DNA of 64,000 nucleotides from JBQTIY01 sp052387675 (GCA_052387675.1 JBQTIY010000011.1:62001-126000); one strand, 5' to 3'; counted from the first letter of the stretch, positions 33,347 through 42,968 are shown. The notes: a model not told the origin generated them from the letters alone. Numbers and translations: made by a program.

Positions 33347-35022
33347 AGCCCACTCCGGATCAGACTCCCAATCAGTCGCTTCCTGCCAGCGATCAATCCG
33401 CCGCCGGCATCGCTGGGCGCGCCTCAGGTGGACAGCTCACGCGCCGCGAGGCGCTGCTCAGCACGGCGTCGCTCGCCACCGGAGCGCTGCTCATCGGCGC
33501 ACTGCGTCCGAGCGCCGCCGCCGCGAGTCCCGCAGCAGGTGCTCTCGCCGGTGAGGCACTCATCGCTGGCGCGCAACCCGTCGTCGGCCCCGCCGGGCCC
33601 GCCGCCGGTCCGGCGCTGCCACCGGGGCGCCCCGGCCTCGATTACACGCCCGTGGTCACGCCCAACGGCCGCGCGCTGCCTTGGAAACTCGTGGACGGCG
33701 TGAAGGTCTTCCACCTCATCGCCGAGCCGGTGCGGCACGAGTTCGCGCCGGGTCTCGTGGCGGATTGTTGGGGCTACAACGGCTCCGTGCACGGCCCCAC
33801 CATCGAAGCCGTGGAGGGCGACCGCTTACGCCTCTACGTCACCAACCGCCTCTCGGCGCCGACCACCGTGCACTGGCACGGGATCTTCCTGCCCGCGGGC
33901 ATGGACGGCGTGGGCGGCCTGAACCAGCGCGCCATCCCGCCCGGTGAAACGTTTCGCTACGAGTTCACGCTGCGCCAGCACGGCACCTTCATGTACCACT
34001 CGCATCACGACGAGATGACCCAGATGGCGCTCGGCCTGATGGGCATGATCGTGGTCCATCCGCGCCAGCCGGTCGGGCCGCCGGTGCAGCGCGACTACGT
34101 GTACATGCTCAGCGAGTGGAAGCTCGCGCCGGGCACCACGCGCCCCGATCCCAACGAGATGACGGACTTCAACGTGCTCTCGCTCAACGCGCGCATTTTC
34201 CCGGGCACGCAGCCCCTGCTGGCGCAGCTCGGCGAGCGCGTGCGCATCCGCATCGGCAATCTCAGCGCGATGGACCATCATCCGATCCACCTGCACGGCT
34301 ACGCCTTCAAGATCACCGCCACCGATGGCGGCACGATCCCTGAATCGGCGCGCTGGCCGGAAACCACCGTGCTCGTGCCCACCGGCTCCACGCGCACGGT
34401 GGAATTCGTAGCCGATGCGCCCGGCGATTGGGCCATGCACTGCCACATGACGCATCACGTCATGAACCAGATGGGCCACGGCATCCCCAACACGATCGGC
34501 ATCGTGCCCGGCGATCTCGATGAGCGTGTGCGCAAGCTCTTGCCCGGCTACATGACCATGGGCCAGCACGGCATGGGCGACATGGCCGAGATGGGCATGG
34601 CCGTGCCGACGAACAGTCTGCCCATGGTGGGCGGCACTGGGCCTTTCGGCACGATCACAATGGGCGGGATGTTCACGCTGCTGAAAGTGCGCGAGCGACT
34701 CGTTGGCACCGAGGACCCCGGCTGGTACGAGAACCCGCCGGGCACGGTGGCCGAGACCGCGGCCGCGTCCGAACTCGCGCGCGACGGCATCGACGCAGCA
34801 GCGCCGAGCCCGACTGAATCTCACAGCGGACACACCCACGGCGCTGAGCCTGCGCCCGCGCATGCGCAGCCTCCGGCTCCGGCACCGGCTCCCGCGCCGA
34901 CTCCCCCACCGGCACCTGCGCCGGCGCAGCCGGCCTATCTCTGCCCGATGCATCCCACGATCACCTCAGAGGGACCGGCACGCTGCTCGCTCTGCGGCAT
35001 GAAACTCGTGCCACGCAAATGA
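33343..35022 (+). CDS. Multicopper oxidase with C-terminal heavy-metal-binding domain
   Basis: A 559-residue exported oxidase. The Tat-type leader has twin Arg (LTRREALLS, 34-35). All four copper motifs are present: HWHG at 177-180, HSHHD at 219-223, HPIHLHG at 313-319, and HCHMTHHVMNQM from 366. Only two cupredoxin domains fit into about residues 100-385, so it resembles the two-domain oxidases. A Met/Gly-rich tail (GQHGMGDMAEMGMA) may bind Cu(I). The C-terminus, after a Pro/Ala linker, is a heavy-metal-binding domain, CPMHPTITSEGPARCSLCGM. It probably oxidises Cu(I) in the periplasm and is coupled to the TolC-like gene. Confidence 0.92.
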   Translation: MKPTPDQTPNQSLPASDQSAAGIAGRASGGQLTRREALLSTASLATGALLIGALRPSAAAASPAAGALAGEALIAGAQPVVGPAGPAAGPALPPGRPGLDYTPVVTPNGRALPWKLVDGVKVFHLIAEPVRHEFAPGLVADCWGYNGSVHGPTIEAVEGDRLRLYVTNRLSAPTTVHWHGIFLPAGMDGVGGLNQRAIPPGETFRYEFTLRQHGTFMYHSHHDEMTQMALGLMGMIVVHPRQPVGPPVQRDYVYMLSEWKLAPGTTRPDPNEMTDFNVLSLNARIFPGTQPLLAQLGERVRIRIGNLSAMDHHPIHLHGYAFKITATDGGTIPESARWPETTVLVPTGSTRTVEFVADAPGDWAMHCHMTHHVMNQMGHGIPNTIGIVPGDLDERVRKLLPGYMTMGQHGMGDMAEMGMAVPTNSLPMVGGTGPFGTITMGGMFTLLKVRERLVGTEDPGWYENPPGTVAETAAASELARDGIDAAAPSPTESHSGHTHGAEPAPAHAQPPAPAPAPAPTPPPAPAPAQPAYLCPMHPTITSEGPARCSLCGMKLVPRK

Positions 35023-35054
35023 GCTGACGGCGGCGCTGGAGCTAGACGGCAGCG

Positions 35055-36830
35055 CTAGCGCTTAACGGGAAGCGGCGCCGATTCGTCGCGGCGCACGAGC
35101 ACCGTGACATCGGGCCAAAGGCGCGTGCGCGACGAGGCATCGACGAGCCAGGGGCTGCGTCCGCCGGCCGCGGGCCCAAAGTTCGCGACCTCGTAAGGCG
35201 GAGCCTGGCCCGACCGGCCAACGCCCGGCGCCGCATCGCCCGGCGCGCCGTTGCGCAGGCAGTCGAGATAGAGGCGCTCCGCCGGCGCGAAGCGCCAATG
35301 ATCGGCATTCGTGGCCACGACGGCCACAGGCCGCCGCGCGACGAAACCCTCCGTGGTCAGCTCGCGCGCGGGTGCGGGCAAGAGTCCGAGTGCGCGCAGG
35401 CCGGGCAGTTCCTCATCGTCTTGGTAGACCTCCACGCGTGTGCCGTCGGGCAGACGCGCGTCGAGCCAAGCGCCGGCCTGCGCGCGCGGCTCATCAAGCA
35501 GAGCCCAAGCCACCTGCGCACCGTGCGCCGCCTGCGCCGCGACGGCCATGACGAGCAGCCCGACGAGGGCTGTGCGAGCGCGGCGATGCGTCTGCGCCGA
35601 CAGCGCGGCGAGCGCCACCTGACTTTGCTGCGCGACGAGCAAGGCACCGAGCAACACCATGGGAAAGGCGTAGCGCGGCTGAGTGAATCCGAGCCAAGCC
35701 CCGAGGAGCAGCGGGTAGAGCAGCAGTAGTGCGAACAGCGCGACACCCCGCCGCGTGGGCAAGAGCGCGAGACTGGCCGCCGCAAACACCGAGAGCACGG
35801 CGAGCGCCGGCCCGCAGCCAAAGACGTAGCCCTCGGCGAAGCCGCCCAGCAGTTCGACAGCACTCTGCCGGCCACCGGTGATTTGACGATAGCGCTCCAT
35901 CTCGGCGCCCCACCAGGCCAGGCGCTCGGTCCAGAGTTGCGGTGCCCACAGCAGATCGTTGAGCAGCGCATAAAGCAGCAGACCGGCAACCGAAGCGAGC
36001 AGCAAGGCGCGCAGCGAGTCGCGCCGCCTCATCGAGGCGGTGCCGTTGTTCGCCGTGGGGAACAACGCTCGCCAGCCCACCGCCAGTCCCACCGGCAGCA
36101 GCGCGAAGGCGATCTGCTCCTTCGTGCAGACGGCCAGGACTGCCAGCAGCGCGCAGCCGACCAGCCGCCGACGCGAGGGCTCTTCCAGCGCAAGCAGCGC
36201 GGCCCACAGCGTCGCCGCAAACCAGAAGAGCATGGGCACATCCACCCAGGTGCCCCGCGCGAAGAGCGCCAAGACCGGCGAGAAGCCGAAGAGCGCCGCA
36301 GCGGCAAGCGGCACGCCAGCGGAGCCGAGCACGCCGGCTCGCGATTCACCGAGCTGCGCCGAAGCATCCGCCGGGCCGGCGAGGCGCCGTGCGATGAAAT
36401 AGATCAGCGCGACGCACCCGATGTGCAGCGCCACCGACACCCCGCGCGCAATGCGCAGCAGCGTGGTGAGCACGGCTCCCGGGTCGCGCACTGCCGCCGA
36501 GCCAGGCGAGGGGCGGCCGTCCGCATCCGCTGCACCGACCGCGTCGCCCGCGCCACCCTGAGTCGCGCCACCGCGAAGCGACTTCAAGTCGAGTTCGCCG
36601 GTGATCCAGAGCCAGCCGAGGTAGGGCGCATAGGCTGCCGCCAGCGTGAGCTGATGCACCTTGGGGTACTTGCTCTCGCCGACAAAGCCTTGCCGCATAG
36701 ATTCCAGCGCGGGCTTGGCAATGTCGTCCGGCTGCGGCGCCACGGTGTGCGGCAGTGCCCAGCCGATGCCGACGAGGTCGAGCGCCAGCACGCCCATCAA
36801 GAGCAGCAGCAGTGCGGCGCGTGAGCTCAC
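35055..36830 (-). CDS. GT39/ArnT-like membrane glycosyltransferase
   Basis: A 591-residue polytopic protein with about ten membrane helices. After the first helix comes VAPQPDDIAKPALESM, whose acidic pair matches the catalytic loop of GT-C enzymes such as protein O-mannosyltransferases and ArnT. Other marks are FARGTWVDVPMLFW and TKEQIAFALLPVGLAVGW, the latter resembling the PMT-family helix pattern. A Gly/Ala/Asp-rich insert near 88-115 is unusual. It would transfer a sugar from a polyprenyl carrier on the outer face. It starts at GTG and lies 42 bases after proS on the same strand. Confidence 0.75.
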   Translation of the reverse strand: MSSRAALLLLLMGVLALDLVGIGWALPHTVAPQPDDIAKPALESMRQGFVGESKYPKVHQLTLAAAYAPYLGWLWITGELDLKSLRGGATQGGAGDAVGAADADGRPSPGSAAVRDPGAVLTTLLRIARGVSVALHIGCVALIYFIARRLAGPADASAQLGESRAGVLGSAGVPLAAAALFGFSPVLALFARGTWVDVPMLFWFAATLWAALLALEEPSRRRLVGCALLAVLAVCTKEQIAFALLPVGLAVGWRALFPTANNGTASMRRRDSLRALLLASVAGLLLYALLNDLLWAPQLWTERLAWWGAEMERYRQITGGRQSAVELLGGFAEGYVFGCGPALAVLSVFAAASLALLPTRRGVALFALLLLYPLLLGAWLGFTQPRYAFPMVLLGALLVAQQSQVALAALSAQTHRRARTALVGLLVMAVAAQAAHGAQVAWALLDEPRAQAGAWLDARLPDGTRVEVYQDDEELPGLRALGLLPAPARELTTEGFVARRPVAVVATNADHWRFAPAERLYLDCLRNGAPGDAAPGVGRSGQAPPYEVANFGPAAGGRSPWLVDASSRTRLWPDVTVLVRRDESAPLPVKR

Positions 36831-36872
36831 GCCGGCGCGCCGCGCGACGTCACGACACTGCGCCGCGCGCGA

Positions 36873-38630
36873 TCACGCCGGCCGTGCGCCGCCCCGCTCG
36901 GCAAGGAGCGCCTTGCCTAGCCACGCCGCCGCGTCGGCCAGTGCGACGAGCTGCTTCTCGCCGCCGGCGCGGCGCTCGATCTCCACCTGGCCCTGCTCGA
37001 GCGATCGGCCGCAGAGCACGCGGAACGGAAAGCCCAGCAGTTCGCAGTCCTTGAGCTTGGGTCCGGGCCGGCTGTCGCGATCATCGAGCAGCACCTCGAC
37101 GCCGGCGCGCTGCAACTCGACGTAGAGCTTCTCGGCGGCCTGCAGCACGGCCGGATCGTCCATCTTCATCGGCACGACGACGACCTCGTAAGGCGCCAGC
37201 GCCACCGGCCAGACGATGCCCTGCGCATCGTGATTCTGCTCCACCGCCGCCGCAGCGATGCGCGACACGCCAATGCCGTAACAGCCCATGACGAAGGGCC
37301 GCCGCTTGCCGTCCTTGTCGGCGAACTGCGCCTTCATGGCCTCGCTGTACTTGGTGCCCAGCTTGAAAACGTGACCGACCTCGATGCCGCGCAAGCCGCC
37401 CAGCACGCCGCCTTTGCAGCGCGCGCAACTCTCGCCGGCCCGCGCCGCGCGCAGGTCGGCGAACTTCGGCACGGGCACATCGCGCTCCCAGTTCACATCG
37501 AGCAAGTGCCGGTCGGATTGGTTGGCGCCGCAGAGGAAGTTGCGCAGGCCCGCCACGCTGTGGTCGGCCAGGATGCGGCAGTCCTTCAGGCCCACGGGCC
37601 CGGCGAAGCCCGGGTCGGCGCCGGTGACGCGCCGCACCGTGGCCTCGTCAGCCACTTCGAGCGCGAGCACACCGGCCGCGTTTTGCACTTTGACCGGGTG
37701 GCACTCCAAATCGCCGCGAATGAGCACGGCCAGCGCCTGCACCTTGGTTTTGTACGTGGCGGTGAAGAGCACGGTCTTGACCATGCGGCTCGCCGGCAGC
37801 TTGAAGAAGCTGGCAAGCTGCTCCACCGACGTCACGCCGGGCGTGGCCTCATTGCGCAGCGGCAGTTGCGCCGCCTCCGGCGCGCCGCCCGGATCACCCG
37901 CCGGCAGCACGGACTCTGCGCGCTCGACATTGGCGCCGTAGCCGCAGGACGGGCAGGTGAGCAGCGCGTCCTCGCCGGCCTCGGCCGTGACCATGAACTC
38001 CTCGCTGCGGCTGCCGCCGATCGCGCCGCTGTCGGCCTCGACGATGACGTACTTCAGCCCGCAGCGATCGAAGATGCGCACGTACGCGGCTCGCATGGCC
38101 TGGTAGCTCGCATCGAGGCCGGCCTCGTCGGCGTCGAAGCTGTAGGCGTCCTTCATCAGGAACTCGCGCCCGCGCATGAGTCCGAAGCGCGGGCGAAACT
38201 CATCGCGGTACTTCTGGCTGATCTGATAGGGCGTGACCGGAAGCTGCTTGTGGCTCTCCACCGTGCCGCGCACGAAATCGGTCACGACTTCTTCGGCGGT
38301 GGGCCCGAGGCAGAGCTTGGCGCCCTTGCGATCGGCGAGGTGAAACATGATGCCGGCCTTCAGATAGGCGTCCGCGCGCCCCGACTCCTCCCACAGCTCC
38401 AGCGGCTGCGCGGCGGGCACCAGCAGTTCCTGACCGCCGGCGCGGTCCATCTCCTCGCGCACGATGCCCATGATCTTGCGCAGCGTGCGCCACATGAGCG
38501 GGCTGTAGGTGTAGAGGCCCGCGCCGATGCGGCGGATGTAACCGCCGCGCGCCATGAGTTGGTGACTGGCGAGCTCGGCGTCGGCCGGAACATCGAACAG
38601 CGTGCGGTTGAGCAGACGGGAGGAACGCAT
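36873..38630 (-). CDS. proS: Proline--tRNA ligase (bacterial type with editing domain)
   Basis: A 585-residue class II aminoacyl-tRNA synthetase. Motif 1 lies near GGYIRRIGAGLYTYSPLMWR, motif 2 is QISQKYRDEFRPRFGLMRGR with EFLMKDAYSF, the YbaK-type editing insert lies about 230-395 (including VKTVLFTATYKTKVQALAVL), and motif 3 is GCYGIGVSRIAAA. A CxxC pair in SCARCKGG is also typical. The C-terminal anticodon-binding domain begins near VVVVPMKMDD. Length is normal for the prokaryote-like ProS with INS domain. A TACAAT element 40 bases upstream is its probable promoter. Confidence 0.97.
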   Translation of the reverse strand: MRSSRLLNRTLFDVPADAELASHQLMARGGYIRRIGAGLYTYSPLMWRTLRKIMGIVREEMDRAGGQELLVPAAQPLELWEESGRADAYLKAGIMFHLADRKGAKLCLGPTAEEVVTDFVRGTVESHKQLPVTPYQISQKYRDEFRPRFGLMRGREFLMKDAYSFDADEAGLDASYQAMRAAYVRIFDRCGLKYVIVEADSGAIGGSRSEEFMVTAEAGEDALLTCPSCGYGANVERAESVLPAGDPGGAPEAAQLPLRNEATPGVTSVEQLASFFKLPASRMVKTVLFTATYKTKVQALAVLIRGDLECHPVKVQNAAGVLALEVADEATVRRVTGADPGFAGPVGLKDCRILADHSVAGLRNFLCGANQSDRHLLDVNWERDVPVPKFADLRAARAGESCARCKGGVLGGLRGIEVGHVFKLGTKYSEAMKAQFADKDGKRRPFVMGCYGIGVSRIAAAAVEQNHDAQGIVWPVALAPYEVVVVPMKMDDPAVLQAAEKLYVELQRAGVEVLLDDRDSRPGPKLKDCELLGFPFRVLCGRSLEQGQVEIERRAGGEKQLVALADAAAWLGKALLAERGGARPA

Positions 38631-38670
38631 CGAATCACCGAGGAGGCACAGCGCGGGGCGAAAGCGCGAG

Positions 38671-38676
38671 ATTGTA
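38671..38676 (-). promoter_or_regulatory. Probable -10 element of proS
   Basis: On the minus strand TACAAT (38676 to 38671) is followed by C, 40 bases before the proS ATG. The same TACAATC string occurs before at least three other genes here. No -35 box stands out. Confidence 0.45.
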
Positions 38677-38693
38677 CGGATTGCGGCGGCGAG

Positions 38694-39641
38694 TCAGGCG
38701 CCGCGCCGCCGCCGTACCGCCGGACTTACGGACTTGCCCCCTTCGGCTCGAAAACGCACGCAGACCGGCGCGTGATCGGAGAGCGGCCGGCTCGTGTCGA
38801 TCCAGGCGGCCTCGGCGCGCGCAGCGAGTGCGGGGCTGGCCAGCACGTAGTCGATGCGCCAGCCCACGTTGTTCTTGCGCGCAGCGCCGCGCTGGCTCCA
38901 CCAAGAGTAGAGGTCGGGCTCACCGGGATGCAGCGCGCGTAGCACGTCGACCCAGCCCTGCGCCAAGAGCCGGTCAAACCAGGCGCGCTCGGCCGGCAGA
39001 AAGCCGGAGTTCTTTTCATTGCTCTTCGCGTTGCGGATGTCCAGCGCCGTGTGCGCGATGTTGAAGTCGCCGCAGAGCAGCGCCTGGCCGCCAGTCGCCT
39101 CCGCTGCGGCCAGCCACCCAGCGGCCAGCGGCAGAAGTTGTTCGAGAAACTCGAACTTGAGCAACTGCCGGTCGGGCGAGCTGCTGCCCGAAGGCAGATA
39201 GAGGTTGAAGACCGAGAGGCCGCCGAAGTCGCTGCGCAGCACGCGCGCCTCCTCGTCGCCCCAGCGCAGAGCCTCGCTGCCGGAGCCGGGCACATGCCGG
39301 TCCGGTGCGGGGCGGCTGTACGTGGCCACGCCGGAGTAGCCCTTCTTGCCACTCACCAGCCAGCGCGAGTTGTAGCCCGGCGGACAGCGCAGCTCGGCCG
39401 GCACCTGGTCAGGCCAGGCGCGCACCTCTTGCAGACAGAGCACGTCCGGCCGCACCTCTGCGAGCCAGGGCAAGAGCCCGCGTCGCTCGGCCGAGCGAAT
39501 GCCGCAGCAGTTGAGCGAGACGAGCGTGAAGGCGCGGCGGGCCAGGTCGTCACCGGGCGCGGAGGGCAGCGCCGCACGCGCCGCGAGAAGGGCCGCGGCG
39601 CGCACAGGATCCCGGCCGGTCGGAGTCACTTCGCGCTTCAT
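38694..39641 (-). CDS. xthA: Exodeoxyribonuclease III (AP endonuclease family)
   Basis: A 315-residue endonuclease/exonuclease/phosphatase-fold enzyme for base-excision repair, cutting at abasic sites. Conserved parts: TLVSLNCCGIRSAERRG (usually NVNGIRA, here with two Cys), DVLCLQEVRAW with the metal Glu, GYSGVATYSR, GDFNIAHTALDI, and LSDHAPVCVRF with the catalytic Asp-His. The first 38 residues are extra and basic. The start is the ATG at 39641; the frame is open further but without similarity. It lies 63 bases upstream of proS on the same strand. Confidence 0.93.
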   Translation of the reverse strand: MKREVTPTGRDPVRAAALLAARAALPSAPGDDLARRAFTLVSLNCCGIRSAERRGLLPWLAEVRPDVLCLQEVRAWPDQVPAELRCPPGYNSRWLVSGKKGYSGVATYSRPAPDRHVPGSGSEALRWGDEEARVLRSDFGGLSVFNLYLPSGSSSPDRQLLKFEFLEQLLPLAAGWLAAAEATGGQALLCGDFNIAHTALDIRNAKSNEKNSGFLPAERAWFDRLLAQGWVDVLRALHPGEPDLYSWWSQRGAARKNNVGWRIDYVLASPALAARAEAAWIDTSRPLSDHAPVCVRFRAEGGKSVSPAVRRRRGA

Positions 39642-39722
39642 TGCGGCCGAGTCTACCGATCGAGCACGCCGGTCAAGGCGGGCTGTCTGACCGGGTCCAA
39701 TCGTCAGCAAATGTCGGATTCT

Positions 39723-39728
39723 TACAAT
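39723..39728 (+). promoter_or_regulatory. Possible -10 element of the GyrI-like gene
   Basis: TACAAT followed by CC, 85 bases before the GTG start, matching the TACAATC elements at other genes in the window. The -35 region (TCGTCA near 39701) is weak. Confidence 0.35.
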
Positions 39729-39813
39729 CCGTGACGAACCGGATCCTCTATCACGTGACTCGCACGGAGCGTGACGCTCTGCGCGACTCACCACTCAAAG
39801 AGAGGAACGCACC

Positions 39814-40272
39814 GTGGGATACAAAATCGAAGTGACTGAAACCAAGCTTCAGCCGGCCCTCGTGATCAAGGGGAAAGCAAAGGTCGAGGAAGCTGGCCAA
39901 GCGATCGGCGGCATTCTCGGAAGGGTCGGTCAGTACCTCGAGCAGAGGAAGGTCCGTCCAGCGGGCGGGCCTTTCACTCGGACATTTCAGTTCAAGGACG
40001 GGGTCCTGGAATTTGAGGCCGGCTTCCCCGTCCCCAAGGGCATCGCGCCGCAGGGCGAGATCATGGCGACCGAGCTGCCCGGCACTCTCGTCGCCACCAC
40101 AGTGCACGTCGGTTCCCCGGACACAAGCGAACTCGCCTACCAAGCGCTTCACGCATGGATGGCCAAGAACGACAAGTCGGAAGCCGGCGCGCCGTGGGAG
40201 GTCTACCTGACCGATTCAGAGCAGACGCCTGCGGATCAGGCCCAGACGCGGATCTACCTTCCCGTGCGATAG
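39814..40272 (+). CDS. GyrI-like small-molecule-binding domain protein
   Basis: A 152-residue single-domain protein of the SHS2/GyrI-like fold, which binds hydrophobic or cationic small molecules, alone or as a sensor in transcription regulators. Typical features: an N-terminal strand (YKIEVTETKLQPALVIKG), the helix AGQAIGGILGRVGQYLEQ, ELPGTLVATTVHVGSPD, and the final PWEVYLTDSEQTP plus YLPVR. No DNA-binding domain is attached. The GTG start has GAGAGGAA upstream. Its ligand is unknown. Confidence 0.78.
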   Translation: MGYKIEVTETKLQPALVIKGKAKVEEAGQAIGGILGRVGQYLEQRKVRPAGGPFTRTFQFKDGVLEFEAGFPVPKGIAPQGEIMATELPGTLVATTVHVGSPDTSELAYQALHAWMAKNDKSEAGAPWEVYLTDSEQTPADQAQTRIYLPVR

Positions 40273-40286
40273 AGACGAACGAAGGC

Positions 40287-42779
40287 CTACGGGAACAGGC
40301 ACTGCAGGACGTTGGTCGCGTCGAAGCCGACCGGGCCGCCGACATCGGGGGTCCACGACTGCACGTAGATCGAGGCGCCGCTCGGAATGCCCGGAGGTGC
40401 CGTCGCCGGCAGCAGGAGCGAACCCGGGCCCGTGCCGAAGGGAATGATCAGGTTGATCGTTGGGCCCATGATGCCGCCCTTGAAGGGCGCGAACAGCGGC
40501 GCGAACCCGACGATGATGAAGGTGGTCGTCGCGGGCGGCAAGCCCGTCATCGAGAGCGAGAAGTTCGTTCCCGCCGTCAAACATCCGCTACCCGTCAGCA
40601 CCGGCGCGTGGTTGCCTGCGAGGCCGTTGCCCAGATTGATGAACGACCCCGAGTCGATCGGGTAGGCGTAAGCGGCGCCGGAGTTGCTCCCAAGAAACTG
40701 GTCGTTGCCTTGAGGCCCGCCAATGCCGACGGACGGGCTGTCCTCGGCCGGTGCGCCGACCACAGCCACGTCCCCCGAGACCGCCACGGTCGAGCCGTAC
40801 TCGTCGTTCTCCTCGGTGTTGGAGGCCTTGAGATAGGCGAGTTGGCTCCAGAGGCCGCCACAGTGTCCAAACACGTAGGCCGCACCCGCCCAGTGCAGGC
40901 TGTCGTCGCCCCCGTTGCCGTCGACACCCGTCGCGTTGCTGCCCTCGTGGCGTGCGCCCACGATGACCCGGTCGCCGGCGACGGCCACCGACCACCCGAA
41001 CGAATCGTCGGCCCCGGTGTTCGAGGCCTTGAGGTAGGCCTCCTGGCTCCAGGTCGTGCCGCTGCGCGCGAACACATAGGCCGCCCCGGCGTGCAGGCTG
41101 CTGTTGTCCGCACCGTTGCCGTTCACGCCGGTGGCGCTGCTGTCTTCGCTGAAGGCGCCGACCACGATGCGCTCACCGGACGCGGCGACCGAGTAGCCGA
41201 ACTGATCGCCGACGCCCGTGTTGGAGGCCTTCAGATAGGCCTGCTGGCTCCAGGTGCTGCCGCTGCGCACGAAGACATAGGCCGCTCCGGAATTCGCGGC
41301 AAGGTTATTCAAGTGGTCTCCATTCACGCCGGTGGCGTTGCTGGCCTCGAGGTGCGCCCCGACCACGACGGTGTCGCCGGACGCGGCCGCAGCCACCGAC
41401 CGCCCGAACTGAAAGCCGGCGATTTTCGAAGCCTTCAGATAGGCCTGCTGGGTCCAGGTGCTGCCGTTGCGCACGAAGACATAGGCCGCGCCGGCGTTGA
41501 ACGCGCTGTTGTTCGCCGGGTTCCCATTGATGCCGATCGCATTACTGTCCTCCTGGTTGGCGCCGACGACCACGGTGTCGCCCGACACGCCGACAGCGCG
41601 GCCGAAGTGATCGTCAAAACCTCCGGCGGGCGACTTGAGGTAGGCCTGCTGGCTCCAGGTGGTGCCCACGCGGGCGAAGATGTACGCGGCACCGGAGTCG
41701 GTGAGCGCGTTGTTGGCACCGTCACCGTCGACGCCCGTCGTGTTGCTGTCTTCGAGGTAGGCACCGACCACGATCGTGTCCCCCTCGATGGCAACGGAGA
41801 TCCCGAACTGATCGCCGACGCCCGTGTTGGAGGCCTTTAGATAGGCCTGCTGGCTCCACACGCCTCCGGCCCGCACAAAAACGTAGGCAGCGCCGGAAGT
41901 CCCGCCGGTCTGATCCGCCTGGTTGCCGTTGACGCCCGTTGCGGCGCTGTCCTCGCGGGAGGCCCCGACGACCAAGGTGTCGCCCGAGATGGCCATTGCC
42001 ATGGCGAAGTCGTCCCCGAGCTCAGAGTTCGACGACTTGATATAGGCCTCCTGGGCGATGGGATCGATCGTCAGCGGATAGCGCGCTCCCAAGTCGTCGA
42101 CGACGAGAACCAGCTTCGCGGCGGGCGCTGCGGGTTCCGTCGGCCGTACAAACCAGGCCGGCAGCGTCACGCCGTCAGCGTCGAACACCGTGAGGCCGCT
42201 GTAGTTGAGCACGCTGCGCTCGCCTGCATCGACGAAGGAGACGCTTCGTCCGTCAGAACTGACGCGCGGCTTGAGGCCCCCGCGCACCGCGAGCGTGAGC
42301 GTGAGTTGGTCAGTCGCGCCCGCCGGCCGTGTGTGCACGGTATAGCCATGCTCCAGCCCGCGCTGGTCATTGAGATACCACTCGGTGAGCGTGCTGTCCC
42401 ACTCGTAACTGACGCGAGGGCCGCGATTCTCGATGCGCGCGGGCGCGGCGACCGGTTGCTCCGCACCGGTACGACCGTAGCTGAGCAACTCCAGCCCCCA
42501 GGTCCAGTCGCCCGCGTCCGGCTCGACGAGGAAAGCGCGGCCGTCGAATTGCACATCCCACTGCTGGCCGGGATTGCGCGCGGCGAATCCGTTGTCGCTC
42601 TCAATCGCTGCATGCTGGGCCGCCTGCTGGTGCGCCGCGACGGCGGCACGGATGCTCGCCAGATCGGAGGGCGAAAGACCCTGGGGCGCGGTCTGGGGTG
42701 CGATCTGGGCCGGGGCTGCGGCCGACAGCAGGCCGGCGCCCGCGAGCAGGCAGGCGAGACTCTTTCGCGACAGGAACAT
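40287..42779 (-). CDS. Secreted FG-GAP beta-propeller protein with shared C-terminal module
   Basis: An 830-residue exported protein. A signal peptide (LACLLAGAGLLSAAAPAQ) precedes about 215 residues with no recognised domain. Then come seven repeats of 67 residues (AYLKASNTGVGDQFG, VAIEGDTIVVGAYLEDSN, GAAYVFVRNGSTWSQQ) forming an FG-GAP/integrin-like beta-propeller. The last 115 residues (from INLGNGLAGNH) repeat, with changes, the end of the protein at 43000. The ATG at 42779 has GGAG six bases upstream. It is likely a surface or extracellular adhesion or scaffold protein. Confidence 0.88.
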   Translation of the reverse strand: MFLSRKSLACLLAGAGLLSAAAPAQIAPQTAPQGLSPSDLASIRAAVAAHQQAAQHAAIESDNGFAARNPGQQWDVQFDGRAFLVEPDAGDWTWGLELLSYGRTGAEQPVAAPARIENRGPRVSYEWDSTLTEWYLNDQRGLEHGYTVHTRPAGATDQLTLTLAVRGGLKPRVSSDGRSVSFVDAGERSVLNYSGLTVFDADGVTLPAWFVRPTEPAAPAAKLVLVVDDLGARYPLTIDPIAQEAYIKSSNSELGDDFAMAMAISGDTLVVGASREDSAATGVNGNQADQTGGTSGAAYVFVRAGGVWSQQAYLKASNTGVGDQFGISVAIEGDTIVVGAYLEDSNTTGVDGDGANNALTDSGAAYIFARVGTTWSQQAYLKSPAGGFDDHFGRAVGVSGDTVVVGANQEDSNAIGINGNPANNSAFNAGAAYVFVRNGSTWTQQAYLKASKIAGFQFGRSVAAAASGDTVVVGAHLEASNATGVNGDHLNNLAANSGAAYVFVRSGSTWSQQAYLKASNTGVGDQFGYSVAASGERIVVGAFSEDSSATGVNGNGADNSSLHAGAAYVFARSGTTWSQEAYLKASNTGADDSFGWSVAVAGDRVIVGARHEGSNATGVDGNGGDDSLHWAGAAYVFGHCGGLWSQLAYLKASNTEENDEYGSTVAVSGDVAVVGAPAEDSPSVGIGGPQGNDQFLGSNSGAAYAYPIDSGSFINLGNGLAGNHAPVLTGSGCLTAGTNFSLSMTGLPPATTTFIIVGFAPLFAPFKGGIMGPTINLIIPFGTGPGSLLLPATAPPGIPSGASIYVQSWTPDVGGPVGFDATNVLQCLFP
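40640..42049 (-). repeat. Seven tandem 201-base repeats inside the FG-GAP gene
   Basis: The conserved AYLKASN segment recurs seven times, at about 40830, 41030, 41230, 41435, 41635, 41835 and 42040 on the plus-strand coordinates, so the period is about 201 bases (67 codons). The copies differ by scattered substitutions, which indicates old expansions kept by selection rather than recent slippage. The segments TTGGAGGCCTT and CTGGCTCCAGGT recur nearly unchanged. Confidence 0.85.
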
Positions 42780-42962
42780 TGAGAACTCCAAGGTTGAGGG
42801 GGGCACGGGTTGGGCGAGGCACGACCAGGGAACGGGGCCTACCTAGAGAGCCGAAAGCCCACGCGGGTGTGACAGGCGCAACTCAGGCCGAGAGCACGGA
42901 CGCGATCTCGTAGCGTAGCGAGAAATTCTCATGCTTCGCAGCCTGCCCGTGATCAAGCGCCC

Positions 42963-42968
42963 TACAAT
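42963..42968 (+). promoter_or_regulatory. Probable -10 element of the secreted protein at 43000
   Basis: TACAAT followed by CC, 31 bases before the chosen ATG; same string as the other promoter candidates. An 11-base palindrome GAGAAATTCTC lies at 42920-42930, between this element and the divergent FG-GAP gene. Confidence 0.4.

Noticed and set aside
40640..42049. Regular 201-base repeats considered as a CRISPR-like array
   Set aside because: The period is far too long, the repeats are coding throughout and encode FG-GAP propeller blades.
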